Positions 1 through 12,255 of a stretch of 64,000 nt of DNA are shown here, piece by piece. A program made the position numbers and the translations under genes. Every line of letters starts with the position of its first letter. Position 1 is the first letter of the stretch. The DNA lies in contig JAVLRN010000001.1 of the NCBI GenBank assembly GCA_032821775.1, forward strand, positions 4,030,001-4,094,000. The letters run 5' to 3'. The DNA is from Sanguinoderma infundibulare. Taxonomy: Eukaryota > Basidiomycota > Agaricomycetes > Polyporales > Polyporaceae. The notes beneath the pieces are model-generated. The model was not told the origin of the DNA. It saw nothing but the letters and a program-made list of their open reading frames with translations, and searched no databases.

Positions 1-1981
1 CATGCATGCAACACTCACACTGCGCCAATTGTGCTCCCAACATCGTGCACGCCGTCGAGCCGGGAGGAGAGCAAGGTAGCGGCTGGTAGCCAGAGTTTGC
101 GACCCACTTGCGACCCGCGTCCGCGTCAGAGCGCTCGTTTCCCACTCGTGGGAACTTCGGGAATGGCACGTGGGCGGGCGTATAAAGGCTGGGCGGGCGA
201 GCAGTTTTCTCCTTCTTCTCTTCAGAGAGATATGCCACGCTGCTCGACGCCAGTACACTCGACCGTTGATGACAGTGCCAGTGACTCTTCGAGTCTCTGT
301 ACTCTCGAGATCATGGCTTCGCCTAAGCAGGTTAGGAAGTGTCGTAGCTCAGTTCTCCATGTTGCGGCATGTCGACATCTCCCTGTGACATCCCTCCCTC
401 CTCCTGGTTGTCTTACTACTACTAGTCATTCAATGAATCATCTTGCCTTACCGTCTACTACTGGCGTGCCTTCTCAAATCCGGGATGACGTTTCTGTGGA
501 TGTTCGCGACGATGTCGACCTTGGGGTACCTACGTTGCACCGGTATGTTGTCTAGATCTACCGACCTACTGCCATCCCTGCCGTACCAATGCTTATCGAT
601 ACTCCACAATACTAGCAGGTGACGCATCTCCATCCAAGCTCCAAACAGCGTTCAGGAAACTCTTCCATGGCGGTCAGGAACGGCCGGCACTACCCACAGC
701 CAGCAGACCCTGCTCCCGCCGCGAACCCCAAGAGGATTAGCGTCATGGCGCACAGCACGAATCAAAGTATGCTGCAACGCCTTCCTCCGAAATCAAACCA
801 TGGTACTGGCGGCGCTTCGTTTTGGTATGCAACACGCCCAAAACGCCCCGCAGGTCGCGTCAACGGTTAAGGACGCCGCAAATCACTAGCTAGTCAGCGT
901 CGAGACTCGAGGTACGAGGGCTCCGTAACTTGGCCGGTTCCGATATCGCGATTTTGCTACAGCGCAGGCTTAAGGTCGCTGATGGGTCTGACTATGCGTA
1001 AATGTCTCAACGTCGATTCCTCCCGCCGCTCACAGATGCCACTAGACCCTAGCGTCCGACGCGGGTTGCCTGTCCGATCCCTTTCACCGTGGGCCCGGGC
1101 TCGCCGCTACCCATGTCAACCGAGGGCACAACTCGTACCGCAACCACACAGGCGTTCACGTTTTGCGCAGAGTCATTCTACTCTCAGGGTCCAACTTCGC
1201 GGCAAGTTTCAGAGGTGCGCCTTTTTCGTGTATGCAGCAGAGCGCTACTCATCGGCACCAGCGTGACTGCCCTTCTGTTCGTATCACTGAGAACAACACA
1301 GGCAGTAATATTCGGTCCCCCATCCAGCCGCACCTCTCTCTCTCTCTCTCTCTCTTTACGTGTCATCGCCGACCCCTATGCCGCCCCTTCAGCGCGCAAC
1401 ACTAACGGCATACTTACCACAAGCCAGCATCAGCATTTGGTGAACTGGGAGAGCTTTTCCGCACCCGCGGCCGAAGCTCGAGGCCACTTGGACTTGCTGA
1501 GGACTTCCTTGACTTATTCTCTTAAATCCACTAGCGACCACTTGGATCTTCATCCACAATTACGAACGTTGTGGGATGTCAAGTCGGCAGACAAGGGTCC
1601 AACACCAGCCCTGCCTCTGTCAAGCGGTCAAGTTGAAGGCGGACTCAATGCTGGTGCTATGGTAACTGCGAGTGGGCAGTCAAGCCGTCGCGGACCCTGG
1701 CAACTGCATAGGTTGCACTCTAGGGTTGCTCATGTAGGAAGTGTTTCATTCGAAGGGGTGCTGTGACTCGTGCCCCTCGAACTGATACTACCGCGATTCG
1801 TGCAGGGTGGCCCACGGTTGTCCTTCTACAATTTCTAACGTCACAGGGTACAACAAGCCTGAATGGAGAATTTTTTTCAACCCTACCGAGTACCCGGCAG
1901 AATGACTGCTCGCCGGAGGAGGATATGTATATCATGGCCGTCGGACGATGAGGACAACCAGAAGACAGACCATCCCCGAGA
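1..1981. other. Intergenic stretch without recognisable gene
   Basis: No protein family is recognisable in either strand. Positions 181-187 read TATAAAG and are followed by a CT-rich run and an ATG at 232 that opens a 108-codon frame to 555, low in complexity and without known motifs. It could be a small gene or chance. A (CT)n microsatellite lies near 1335-1356. The rest looks like eroded intergenic DNA. Confidence 0.4.
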
Positions 1982-2791
1982 ATGTTTCTCCTCAACCCAC
2001 CAATCCCGATCTTTCCTCTCCTCAAAATCCCCCTTCTCGCCGGTCACGCCTTGTGCACATACTGGTGCTTCACGCCTCTGACAGCTGCGGCGACAACGAG
2101 CGAGCACAAGATTGTCGGGTTCAAGGCGGATTTCATGTCTACCCGGTTTGCGGGAACAGCCAGGTTATGCTCCTTCGCCACCAAGGCAAGTGCGCCATAA
2201 CACGCGCATCTTTGACGGTCTCATCAAACTGACAGAGTGGCACAACAGCTCATGCTATGTGGTGTCGCCGCTGCCGAGGTCGCGGCCATCCTCGCTCGCG
2301 AATACCCGACGGCAGCCTCGAGCGAGATCATCGCCCGCCTCCTTCCGGTGCCCCCGGCGTTGCGCCTCACAACGACATCTGCGCTGGCATGCCTCCTCGG
2401 GATCGCCGGGGGGCTGACGAGGGTGTGGTGCTACCGCACGCTGGGCACCCTCTTCACCTGGGAGATCACCGTGCGCGAGGATCACGAGCTGGTCACGAGC
2501 GGGCCGTACGCGTTCGTCCGCCACCCAAGCTACACCGGGTACGCGCTGTGCATGGCCGGGAATATCATCCTGTTCACCACGGCGGGATCGTACTACACCG
2601 AGGCAGGATCCTGGGACTCGACAACGGGAAGGACGGTTGGGGGCGCGGTGATCGTGTATTTGTGGTGGCTTTTGAGACAGTTGCTTGGCAGGGTAGGGAA
2701 GGAGGACAAGCTGATGAGGGAGACGTTCGGGGCGAAATGGGACGAGTGGGCGAAGAGGACGCCGTATCGGCTGATTCCGTTCATCTACTGA
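1982..2791 (+). CDS. Isoprenylcysteine carboxyl methyltransferase-like protein (copy 1)
   Basis: Joined exons 1982-2163 and 2236-2791 give 245 aa. The protein resembles ICMT/Ste14-type enzymes, ER-membrane methyltransferases that methylate the carboxyl group of prenylated C-terminal cysteines using S-adenosylmethionine. Visible hallmarks are several hydrophobic segments, the motif GPYAFVRHPSYTGY near residue 170, and the C-terminal EWAKRTPYRLIPFIY block typical of the family. A paralogue lies at 47086-47881 and a truncated relic at 46036-46540. The N-terminal exon is the least certain part, since this region varies in basidiomycete paralogues. It ends 55 bp from the end of the convergent HET-domain gene. 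Whether the substrate is a CAAX protein or another thiol/acid is inference. Confidence 0.85.
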
Positions 2792-2846
2792 AGGCTATCC
2801 GAATGTGGCGTACGAAGTGCGTACGTTCGATTTTTCAGAAACGAAA

Positions 2847-5181
2847 TCATACAATGGTTATTTCGATCTCTGGGACCTCCTCCAGCCAATTGACACCGTC
2901 GTCCCAACTCCCGCTGTGGAAGAAACCGATCCGCCGATACTTCGTCACCTCTCCTTCCCGCTGTGAGGACGCCGTGTCGACACGTTCCACGATGAGGCCT
3001 TGCAAGAGACGATCCTGCGAGTCCAACCACCGATCGGAGTCCGAGTACACAGGGACGGCAGAGACGCGCCTGGCTCCGCATTCGATGCCGGCTTCGTCGC
3101 CGTCGAATCTGCAATACCCGAGTCGGTGCATCCGACGCTGATCGACGAGGCACCTTCCAGTCGAACCGGGATCTTCACGCACGACACAGTCATCGAAGAC
3201 CCGTGCGCGAAGGACGAGGGTCCCGTCGGTGACTTCACCGAACGGGAGCTCCGGCTTCAGCAGCACCGTCTCGCATCGGACGACCTCGACGATGCACGTC
3301 TCGTCCTCGTGCACGTTCCCCGCACTGACCGCGTCGTCGACAGCGGCCCACGACCACGACGGCGCGCGGTACGCCTGCGGGCGCGCAGCGACGTGCACCG
3401 TGGAGCTCGTCGACCACAGGAGGTCCATCGGGAGTGTGCGCTCCCAGAGTCCGGCGAGGTATGGCGACCGGATGACGTGCGAGAACTCTTCGGCGAGCGA
3501 GGAGAGCGCGACGAGCTTGTCGCTCGACACCGACAGGGCGCGCTTGGTGTAGTTCTCGACGGTCGCGTTCCACGCCTTGCGGAGCGCTTCGACCGACTCC
3601 CGCGCCGCCGCGTCCTCCGTGGGCGAGGGCGAGGGCGAGGGCGAAGGCAGTAGTAGTTTGGGAAGGTGGCGGAAGGGAGGAGGATCGGCCTCGGAGGAGA
3701 TCCACCACTTGCAGTCCGCGCCTCCGATGTTGCGCGTGCCGCCAAAGCAGCAGTACTGGAGCGTGTGGTTTGCGAAGATGAGCTTTCGGGGCGAGAGGAA
3801 GTACTCCTGCATGCACCACGCACGGGTGTGCACCCGCTCTTGCTCCGGGGCGTATCTTTGTCCTCTGCCTTGCCACGAGGAGAGGAAGATTGACCCTGGG
3901 GTCGTGTCGGCGAGGATGAAAGGGAGCTCGACGGCGGCCGCGCCGAACGTGTCGATGCGGGGCTGGAGGAAGCCTTCGCTAACGCGAGTCGCGCTGGCCG
4001 CGATGATTGTCAGGTATGCGTCGGAATAGACGTGGCGCATGCGCGCCAACTCGTGGTCCTTGTCGTCGTTTGAATCTTGGATGATGCACAGCGAGTCGAT
4101 CCAAAGATATCGTACACCCAGTCCGTGCGTCACTTGAATGGCGTCTACGATTGTTTGAGGGAGGCTCTGAAGTTCAATGGAGCACGTGTAGGAATCTATG
4201 TTCTCCGTTGTGGTCTTGTGCGTTTGATCCTCGCCCCATACGTAACTGAGGGCGATGTAGCGTGAGCGCGTTCCGTTAGAGATGAAGAGTCGTGGCCGAG
4301 AGGGGTAACTGCAGTCAATCACACGCGTAGGAAGATGGCAGTAGGATTCTGAGAGCGGCGGACAGTCGCTGTGGTTCAGTTCGCAATCGTGCAATAAGTC
4401 CATTGCAAGTGAAAGGGCGCGTTCTGATCCCACCTCGCGAATGAGGCTCCGCCCGGGGATGTACGCGGCTGCAGGATCGCCTGGCGATTGCAACCAGCCG
4501 GTGAAGGGACACTCAGTTCCCCCGCTAACATGAAACCGAGAAGACGTACCTTCCGTTGTGTACACATACCCTTCCCAGCCAAACATATCGTTCATAGCAA
4601 CGGTAACGCAGTCCCTTTCAGCGTTGGTGCCAACGATAATCTCCATAATGTTCTCCGACGGGGACACAGGCGATGTGGACTTGGTACGCATGAAAGAGGA
4701 GACATGTCCGATGAGAAGCTCGCACCAGCGACAGCCCCACTCGCTGTTGCCCTTCATCTCTTCCTCGGACATTGTGTACGTGTACCCACCAGAGTATTGT
4801 CCCGGCGGTTCGTTCTCCGTGATGGGAGGTCCCAGGAGCCCGAGTTGATTCGCAATGACGCCCTTCCAGCATGTTCCGCAAATGTACGGAGGCCTGCGAC
4901 TGGCGAGATGTCAGCTCCTTTGAGTGACCTGGTGCTAAATGCGGGAAAATAACCTACGCAACGGGCAGGACCACCGCCTCCTGGCAAAGGACATCTTCAG
5001 AGAATGCCAGCAGTGGGCGGTGGCGCTTGAATTTTCGCCAAAAGCTCCCTAAAGGACCAAGGAAGTTGAAAGTCTTCCGAGCATTTCCCCTCGTGATCCC
5101 TTGTGTCCGCTTGGCCTTCGTGCTAGTATCTTCTGAGATGGGTGAGACGAGTTGTACGGGAGAATCAGAGCTGGAGGTCAT
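2847..5181 (-). CDS. HET-domain protein
   Basis: Complement of exons 4958-5181 and 2847-4893 (64-nt intron), 756 aa. HET domains occur in fungal heterokaryon-incompatibility and other regulated cell-death or recognition proteins. A CxxCW element (ICGTCW, residues about 79-84) begins exon 2 and is common at the N-terminus of basidiomycete HET proteins. The HET domain starts near residue 287 with YIALSYVWG and continues with LWIDSLCIIQD (338-348) and RAWCMQE further on. A Pro-Ser repeat encoded by a GAGGGC hexamer run (about 3621-3645) follows the domain. The C-terminus keeps the YRRIGFF element seen in relatives. No NACHT, WD or other sensor domain is visible. The HET call is firm; a role in self/non-self recognition is inference. 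Confidence 0.9.
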
Positions 5182-5980
5182 GGTGGTCCATAATCAAGAC
5201 GGTGGACACCGATTCGAACTCGGCGTGCTTCATCACTGCCTGAACTTTACGGTGACGTATGCCGCGATGCATCATGATGGGGGCCCGTTGTAAGTCCACT
5301 CGCTAACGGTGACCGGTGACCGCGCGCACTGCTGGCATGTTAGGTTGAGCCGCACGCGTCCACGCTCGAGGAGGCGGTCAACAAGGAACCATTCTAACCT
5401 AATAAGATCTCGGAAGCTGTTTCCGTTTCTCCGGGACGGTGTACATTCGGGCACACCAACTCTATCACTTTTGCCGGAAAAACCTAGGCAGCCTCAAGTG
5501 CGAGCGAGAACACAACACAAGACAACACTCGAAGTGCGGTGTGCGGTGTGTAAATAAAATCAAGATTGCAACAACTTCAAGAAGATCAGGCCGAGGCTAA
5601 ACCTGAAAAGGGTATATCCGAGCCACACGAGACAAACTGTAACGTCATCCTGTGGACCGGATACACTACCACGGACCATGTACGGACAGCAAGGGGTGTT
5701 GGGGAAAGACCATTATATGGATGGTATATTGTGCGATACGTATGGCGACTAGAAAAAAAGAATGCCTGGGGATAAAAGAAGGAGCACACGAGGCGCGTGT
5801 GGCAGTATGTACCCAACGGTCGACAGTGCTGAGAATGTTCCCGAGAGCCTAGTGAGAGATACGGACAACGCGAGAGGTATAGTATAAATAGAGAGGATAG
5901 CGGCGGCTGCACTCAGTCCTTGACAGGGATTCCGTTTTGCGTCATGCTAGAGTATCGTAAGACCCGATCATCGGTCTCCT
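5182..5980. other. Intergenic region between HET gene start and laccase end
   Basis: Contains the upstream region of the HET-domain gene and the 3' flank of the laccase. No further gene, RNA or repeat is recognised. Confidence 0.5.
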
Positions 5981-8010
5981 TTACAGGTCGTCGAGGAGCG
6001 AGCGGCGCTTCTTGGAGATTCCGCTCGGGTACGCGGACTCGTACGTCGGGCAGAGATCCTCCCAGGCAGCTGCGAGGAAGATTTGCGCGTGAGCTTCGAC
6101 GACGAGAAGACCCTCAGGTGACTGAGGAGAAAGGGACTTACTGCTCGGTGTCTCCGTCGCTGTGACATCAGCGACGTCCTCGGCGAGGACGATCGCGAAG
6201 CCGGCCTCGAGGTGGAAGTCGATGTGGCAGTGGAGGAACCACGGGCCCGGGTTGTCGGTCGTGAAGCGGATGGTGACGTTGTCGCCGGCAACGCCGACGT
6301 TGACCGTGTCGCGCTGGGGCGGGTTGACGTAGTTGTAGGTGTCGCTGCCGGCAGAGCGGACGACGTAGAAGGTGTGCTGCATGTCATGCGATGTCAGCGA
6401 GGCGGATTAGGACGGGCGTTCGGATGTACTTACACCGTGCAAGTGGAAGGGGTGCGGGCCGCCGGGCGCGTTGGTCGCGTTCATGGGGAACGAGATCTCG
6501 ATGGACGAGTTGGCCGGGAGACCGTAGAGCGTACCGCTCGGGAGGAGATCGGCTGCGTCGGTGGTGCCGGACAGAATCTGCAGAAGGACGGGGACGGAGG
6601 GCGCGACGAAGGTCTCGTCGTTGATGTAGAAGTCAGTGCCGTCCTGGAAACACGGTCATGTGAGTGAGCCTCTCACGCTCGACATCTGGCGGAGACTTAC
6701 GAAGCTGAATTCGAGGTTCAGGGCGTAATCGACACCGCCAACCTCCGCGGTGCCGGGCGCGGCCAGGTTCTCGAGAGCGAGGAGGTCGGTCTCGTTGAGG
6801 GCAAGGACGGAGGTCGTCGCGTTAGTGGTGGGCTCTATGCTCTCGGCACCCTCGTAGCGGAGGATGGCAGAGTTGACGCCGCCGTCGGTGGTGGTAGTGC
6901 CGATGTTGGGGATCGCGCGCATCCAGTAGTTATCGATGTCCTGGTCGGCCGTAAGCTAGAATAGCAGCGTGAGCGTCCTCGTATCCCGTGGAAATTGAAG
7001 CCAGAGTAATGCTAACTTACCACAAACGAGTACCGCTGAGCCGCGTAGATCGTGATCTCATCGACAACAACCGGGGTCTGGTTGACAGCGTCAGCCTCGA
7101 TCACCGTCATGTTGTGACCGTCGATCGAGAAGGTGAAGTTCGGGTCGCAGGACATGGAGATCATCCGGAACCGGTACCGCTGGCCCTGGGTCACGTTGAA
7201 GACGGTGAGGTCGACCGAGTCACCACCGGCGTAACGGCCGCGGCCGTTGAAGAGGACGGCATCTGCGCCACCGCTGGAGTGCAGAGCTCAGGTCAGTAAG
7301 GTGGGTTGCGTTTGATGTCGTAGAAAGAAACTCACGGGAAACGGGCGCCGAGACGAGCGGCGGTGTGGTACCAGGAGCTGAGCGAGATGATGGTGGTCTC
7401 GTTGTCGACGTCGTAAAGATCCAAGTGCGGGTCGTCGGGGTCGTAGACCACCAAGGGACCGTGCAGACCGTCACAGTACTGGGTCGAGAGATGGCTGTGG
7501 TACCAGAAGGTGCCGGCCTGGTCGGTGGCCGTGAAGTCGTAGAGGAACGAGTTGCTTATCGAGATAGGGCACTGGTTGACCATGGCCGGGCCGTCCGCCC
7601 AGTTCGTCCCCTTCTGGAACATACCATGCCAGTGCTGCACGTTCACGAGGATTAGTCCCCATGTCTACACTAAAGGAAGGCAGGGTGTACGTACGACGGT
7701 AGTCGCGGTAAGCATGGTCTCGTTCTCGAGGCTGTCGATGACGTTAATCTGGAAGTTATCGCCCTGTGGTCTGCGTCAGTACCAGCCTGAAAAACAACGC
7801 CCCGGACGCAACCAGTCGCACCTTGTTACCACTGATCAGAGGACCAGGGTACTGGCCGTTCATCACGACGGCCGCACGGGTGTAGCCATCGGGGTCGACG
7901 TCGGCGTTGGAGATCGTGAGGTCCGCAACGGGGCCAATCGCACCAGCAACGAGGTGGGCGCAAGAAAGACTGAGTGCGGCCAGCGCCGCGAAGGATCGGG
8001 ACATGACCAT
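5981..8010 (-). CDS. Laccase (secreted multicopper oxidase)
   Basis: Complement of eight exons: 7822-8010, 7695-7763, 7336-7634, 7021-7273, 6701-6955, 6434-6643, 6142-6376 and 5981-6069; 532 aa (530 from the second Met at 8004). Laccases oxidise phenols and lignin-derived aromatics with reduction of O2 to water. All four copper-ligand regions are present: [24 protein letters not shown] and [12 protein letters not shown]. The residue after EAG is Phe, the position of the T1 axial residue, as in high-redox-potential polypore laccases. A signal peptide ending near AGAIGPV is evident and the mature start [14 protein letters not shown] is typical. The C-terminus has a basic tail (SKKRRS) longer than in many relatives. 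A TATA-like element lies 112 bp upstream. Confidence 0.96.
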
Positions 8011-8120
8011 TATACTGGACCAAAGAATGAACGTGCACTCGAACGAAAGCTAGAGGAGAGCACGGGAGAAGAAGCAAAACACCGCAATTTGTTGGAGGAC
8101 TCGAGACGACGCATGAGAGT

Positions 8121-8129
8121 CCTTATATC
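8121..8129 (-). promoter_or_regulatory. TATA-like element of the laccase gene
   Basis: The minus strand reads ATATAAGG about 112 bp upstream of the laccase ATG, a plausible spacing for a basidiomycete TATA box with a short 5' UTR. No metal- or xenobiotic-response element was confidently assigned. Confidence 0.45.
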
Positions 8130-8993
8130 TGCCCGACCCGAGGCGGGACGAGTGTTTCCCCACGTGTATTACGATCGACGCTAAGCGGCGGCATCGCCAA
8201 GGTATGGGCTTGCAAAAAAGGCGCAGCTGGTGTTGGGAGCAAAAATGCCGCGCGTGTCGGATGCCCGCAGCTCGGACTGACGCTCTGAATGAGGCACGCT
8301 GGGACAGCCGACTGCGGTCGAACCTTTGCCTCGTCCTCCCATCAAATCGTTTGATCAAACGGAACGCGACGAACGCGAGAGTCCAGCGAGCCTTAAGGTC
8401 TCGGACCCATAAAGCTCGCGGACCGTCTAAGGTGAAACAAAAGGTCACCTTATCTAGAATTGTAGGAATAAATCCATCAGTACTCGTTAAAATCCTCTGT
8501 GTTTGAGAAATTTTGGGGAAGAAGCTTACAACGCACATTGGACGTCGTAAGGGTGCGTCCCAGAGACCGACGCACGCATCAGATTGTACGGCTGCGGGCG
8601 ACACCGCGTCAGTTTCGTAAGCGATCTGAAAACGATGGGCCTATATTGCTGTGCTCACTTGCCTTCCCTGGCGTCGACTGCGGCCGCTAAGAAGCTCGGT
8701 TCTAGTGGAACACTACTCCGCTGCTCTGTGAGAGGCGCAGTGCGGCTCCCTCTGCTCTCACCTGTCCTCACGCCTTCTCACACCCAGTATCTGCGCAGTT
8801 GGAAGGTAGTGCATCGGCTGGCCACACTCCGATGTTCGGTCTCTGCAACCAGGGGGTACTGTACATCGACCGCGGGGTAGTAAGGAACGCACGTCGCAGG
8901 GACCTAACAATCGCAGCGATGAGCTCTGGGTGAGTCGGCAACTTTGAGAGGCTGTGCAATGACCACTGACTGTGCTCGTAAGTAGCGCTGTCC
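8130..8993. other. Laccase upstream region and GH20 3' flank
   Basis: About 860 bp without a convincing open frame. It holds the upstream region of the laccase and the 3' flank of the GH20 gene, both on the minus strand. Confidence 0.5.
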
Positions 8994-11222
8994 TCATGAC
9001 CCTGCCACCGGGTAGCCATCTACGGTTAGGCGAATATCCCTGATCTCTCCCATGAAACCACCTCCGCCGATGCTCAACGAAGGCGCAGCAAAAGACATGT
9101 TACCCAGAGCCATGTAGTCGCCCCAGATGTCCATGAGCGTATACCAGTAGCGAGGGTTCGCCTCATCTCCGTCGATGACCGCATACGTATACTCGTGAGT
9201 AGCATGGATGGAGACGGAAGTGAACTTGTCTGTCGGAAGGACGTATCCGAGCGCATACAGCTGGCCGGTCGCCTCGAACGTCAGATTCGCGGCGTGCAAC
9301 CGAGAATCGACGCCGGAGAAAAGCAGCCCCGCGTCAGGCGCGCTCGGGTCCGGCTTGACGCTGAACGAGAGTGTGTACGGCGGCCCGACAGATGAGACAT
9401 TTGTGCGGAGCGTGCGGTGCGTCCCGGGGATGTCGTAAATGACGTTCCCGTGCAGGGGTCGGACGACTCGGTTAAGGTTCTGGCCCGGGGCCGCAGCATT
9501 CAGCACGGGGTATGCTGCGTCAAACTCGACCCGCGTGAGTGCCGTCGCCCGGACTCCGCTCCCGGCCCATGCCTTCTCGCCGAAGAGAGCGACGCTCCTG
9601 GCGAGCTGGTAATAGTTCTCGAGCGCAGTCGTCGCGTTGTTGCCCCAGTCGTTCCAAAGTGCGAAGATCGCGCCGCGGAGGTTAGGCTCGCCCTGGGTCG
9701 TGTTGTTCGTCGGGTCCGTACGTGAGAAGATGTTCGGAGCCCATCCTTTCCCGCCCGGGGCTCCGGACCACAGCAGGTCCTCGGCAAGTTGCTGTGGGAA
9801 CTCCCCGTCCTCCGACGTTTTTCCATCAAGGTACAGGAAAGCCTGCTCCGAGTTGATGACGCGATAGCCTCTTGCCAAGAGCTGGACCGGAATATCGCCG
9901 CCGGGGAGGTCCCAGTGCTGGATCGTGATGTCACTTGACACGGACATCGTCTGGCTAGGTTCGTTCGTGCCCCAGATACGGATCGACTTGTTCGACTTTG
10001 AGCCAATGTAGGCAGACATCTCGTTCACGAAGGAGATGTAGTCGTTCGCGAGCGCAGCGTCGTACTCATCAGCGCCGATAGACACCTCGGGGGCCGAAAA
10101 CCAGGGCAGGAACTCGTCCCAGATGGATTTGATAGTGGGGATGGTCTCTGGGTAGGAGAGGTTCAGCTGGTCAGGCGCGCCAGCCCGCATGAGCTGCGGT
10201 TTCCATTGACTGATAACAAGGGAATGGCCAGGCGTGTCGATCTCCGGAATCAACGTAACGCCGTGGTTGGCGCAGGTCGACTGCATGTCGAGGAACTCCT
10301 CCTTCGTCCAGCTCTCGTTCTTCCTCGGCACGAGGCCGCCGAGTGCGGACCCCGCGGGAGGTTGGAACCTGAACGCCGCGTAGAGCTTCCTCCATCCCTC
10401 ATTCCCTTCGCCGTAGAGAAACGCCGGATTCCAGAGATTGTCGGACGCGTGCAGGTGCATCTCGTTGAGCTTGAAGAAGGACGCGTATATGCAGAGATTG
10501 CCTACGAAACGGGCTTGGACTTGGCAACGTTATACGTAAAAACAGAAAGCTGATAAGTACTTACTCAGGAACGACGCTTCAAACCAGTGTCGGCCGGCGT
10601 CGAGCATGAAACCGCGTACCTCCCAGCCAGGCGAGTCGAAGCCTTCGCCCGCAGAGAAAGCCACGGTCTTCGCACCGTTCGCCACACTGACCGCAGCATG
10701 TTGCAGAAGAGTCCGGGTGCCCCACCAGACGCCTATGGACGCGGATGCTGCGATCACATAGGAGTCGTTGAAGATCTGAAATAGGTATCCTTCGTCTGTA
10801 GGCTGGCCGTTGTAGAGGTTGAAGTGCAGGGAGGGGTCGAGAGTCAAGTAGATGGTGGGGACGCTAAATGTGGGCGCTAGGGAGATGGAGATGGGTGGGA
10901 GAACTACGTATGGTACAATTTCCTTCAAGTCCTCTCTGAACGTTTCCGCGAAATCGAGGAGAGTTGGGCTTCCTTGGTTAGCGTATTTGCTGTTCACGGC
11001 GATTTGCGCAATAGACGACAGATCGAATGTCCCATTCGAGGGCGTGAAAGATGCAACGGACGGTATTTGGGGCCCCAGTCCACTGACTACAGCGCATATA
11101 GAGAGAAGCAGGAGGACACAGAGAGTTTGGCGGACTCGCCCAGGGATAAACATCGCCCCAATCATCGCGATAGTCATCATCGATACCACCTGCCTGCTAT
11201 GCATGATACGCATTCCCACCAC
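8994..11222 (-). CDS. GH20 beta-N-acetylhexosaminidase
   Basis: Complement of 10565-11222 and 8994-10501 (63-nt intron), up to 721 aa. GH20 enzymes remove terminal N-acetylglucosamine or N-acetylgalactosamine, for example from chitin oligomers. The N-terminal zincin-like domain is followed by SPGWEVRGFMLDAGRHWF, MHLHASDN, EIDTPGHS and SIGADEYD; the last carries the catalytic Asp-Glu pair at about residues 364-365. The acidic pair sits in ADE rather than the more usual GDE. After the barrel there is a C-terminal region of about 170 residues with alternating beta strands, resembling a LamG/concanavalin-like jelly roll, which explains the length above the usual 550-600. An internal Met at 11153 gives a cleaner signal peptide and may be the true start. 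Confidence 0.92.
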
Positions 11223-12255
11223 CCCGCTGTTAGTTCAAAGCGATCGAAGTCTAGTACGTGCTGAATGTACTTACTTGTATGGCCTGGTAACTCCTAGGAC
11301 GACTCAAGTTGAACTGGGTGTATCATGTACGAGTCTGAGAGAGGTCCAGAGTTGGGCGATTATAGAGAAGCGGCATGCATGCATCGTGCCAGATCGGTTC
11401 TGACCGAAAGAACGACACGGAGAGGTGCCATGTGACGCTAACCGTGTTCAAGCGGCGGAGAATATGCCCAAAGCCGAGTGACACATTTCCTGTGAAAGAG
11501 GAACTTGGGCAAAGTGCGAGGACCGCGCAGAGTCAGGCGGTCAGGCCGCTGAAGAGCGAGAGGCTTTGCGCGTGGATGATCCTGGATGCCACACTCCCTA
11601 GGCAACGCGGTCAAGCGTGTCGTCGCGCGCGGGCCTTCAGTGCGGTTCGGAGGCGGGGTTGATGATGGAGCGGGATGTAACCCGAGGACCTTGCGGTGGT
11701 CCTCTCGAACTGTAAACGAAGTCCCTGAAGTGGTTCAAATTAAGAGGCAAGTATCATCGTTACCGCACCTGCGTGTTTGGGAGGAAACATCGCTTCGAAT
11801 GTGAGTAGTACTAACTGTTGAATGCATCGCAGCGGCATTCGCATCACTTGCTGCGACACTCTCCGCATTTGTCTGCGGCAGCAGGGATGAAAGGAGATTA
11901 TATACGAGCGTGGCGCAGGCGATACGGTACAGACTCAGATCGTGGCACCTGGCACTCAGATTCTGGCGTCAACGCTGCGCGAACTCAGGCGAACTCTCGC
12001 GCCGTTGTCTGCGTTGGCCTGCATGACTGGATGCGTCGGTCTGCGTCGGTCTGCATCGGTCGCATCGATCACTGCTTCAAACGCTGCGTTGCGTCACTCT
12101 GCGCCATTTTGGTTGTGCCCCGCGATGGAGCGCACGCTGCAGTATACTCACACATACACTCGAGTCTGCGAAACGCATACACGTTGCATACGTAGCCATA
12201 CAAGGGCAAACCCATAAGAGATACTGAACATACGTGATAAGTGGTGAGCACCCGT
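11223..12255. other. Intergenic region upstream of GH20
   Basis: About 1 kb without a recognisable gene. It contains the GH20 upstream region and the RPS9 3' flank, plus a short imperfect repeat of GTCGGTCTGC-like units near 12035-12070. Confidence 0.45.

Noticed and set aside
1089..1766. 225-codon plus-strand frame
   Set aside because: It runs through a (CT)n microsatellite, has low-complexity Leu-Ser repeats and lacks any family motif.
1982..2791. Mating-type/pheromone locus suggested by ICMT-like genes
   Set aside because: No STE3-type receptor or CAAX pheromone precursor was seen nearby; ICMT-like paralogues alone do not mark such a locus.
5200..5225. tRNA B-box-like string (GTTCGAATC on the minus strand)
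   Set aside because: The flanking bases do not form a T-stem and no A box or acceptor stem is present.
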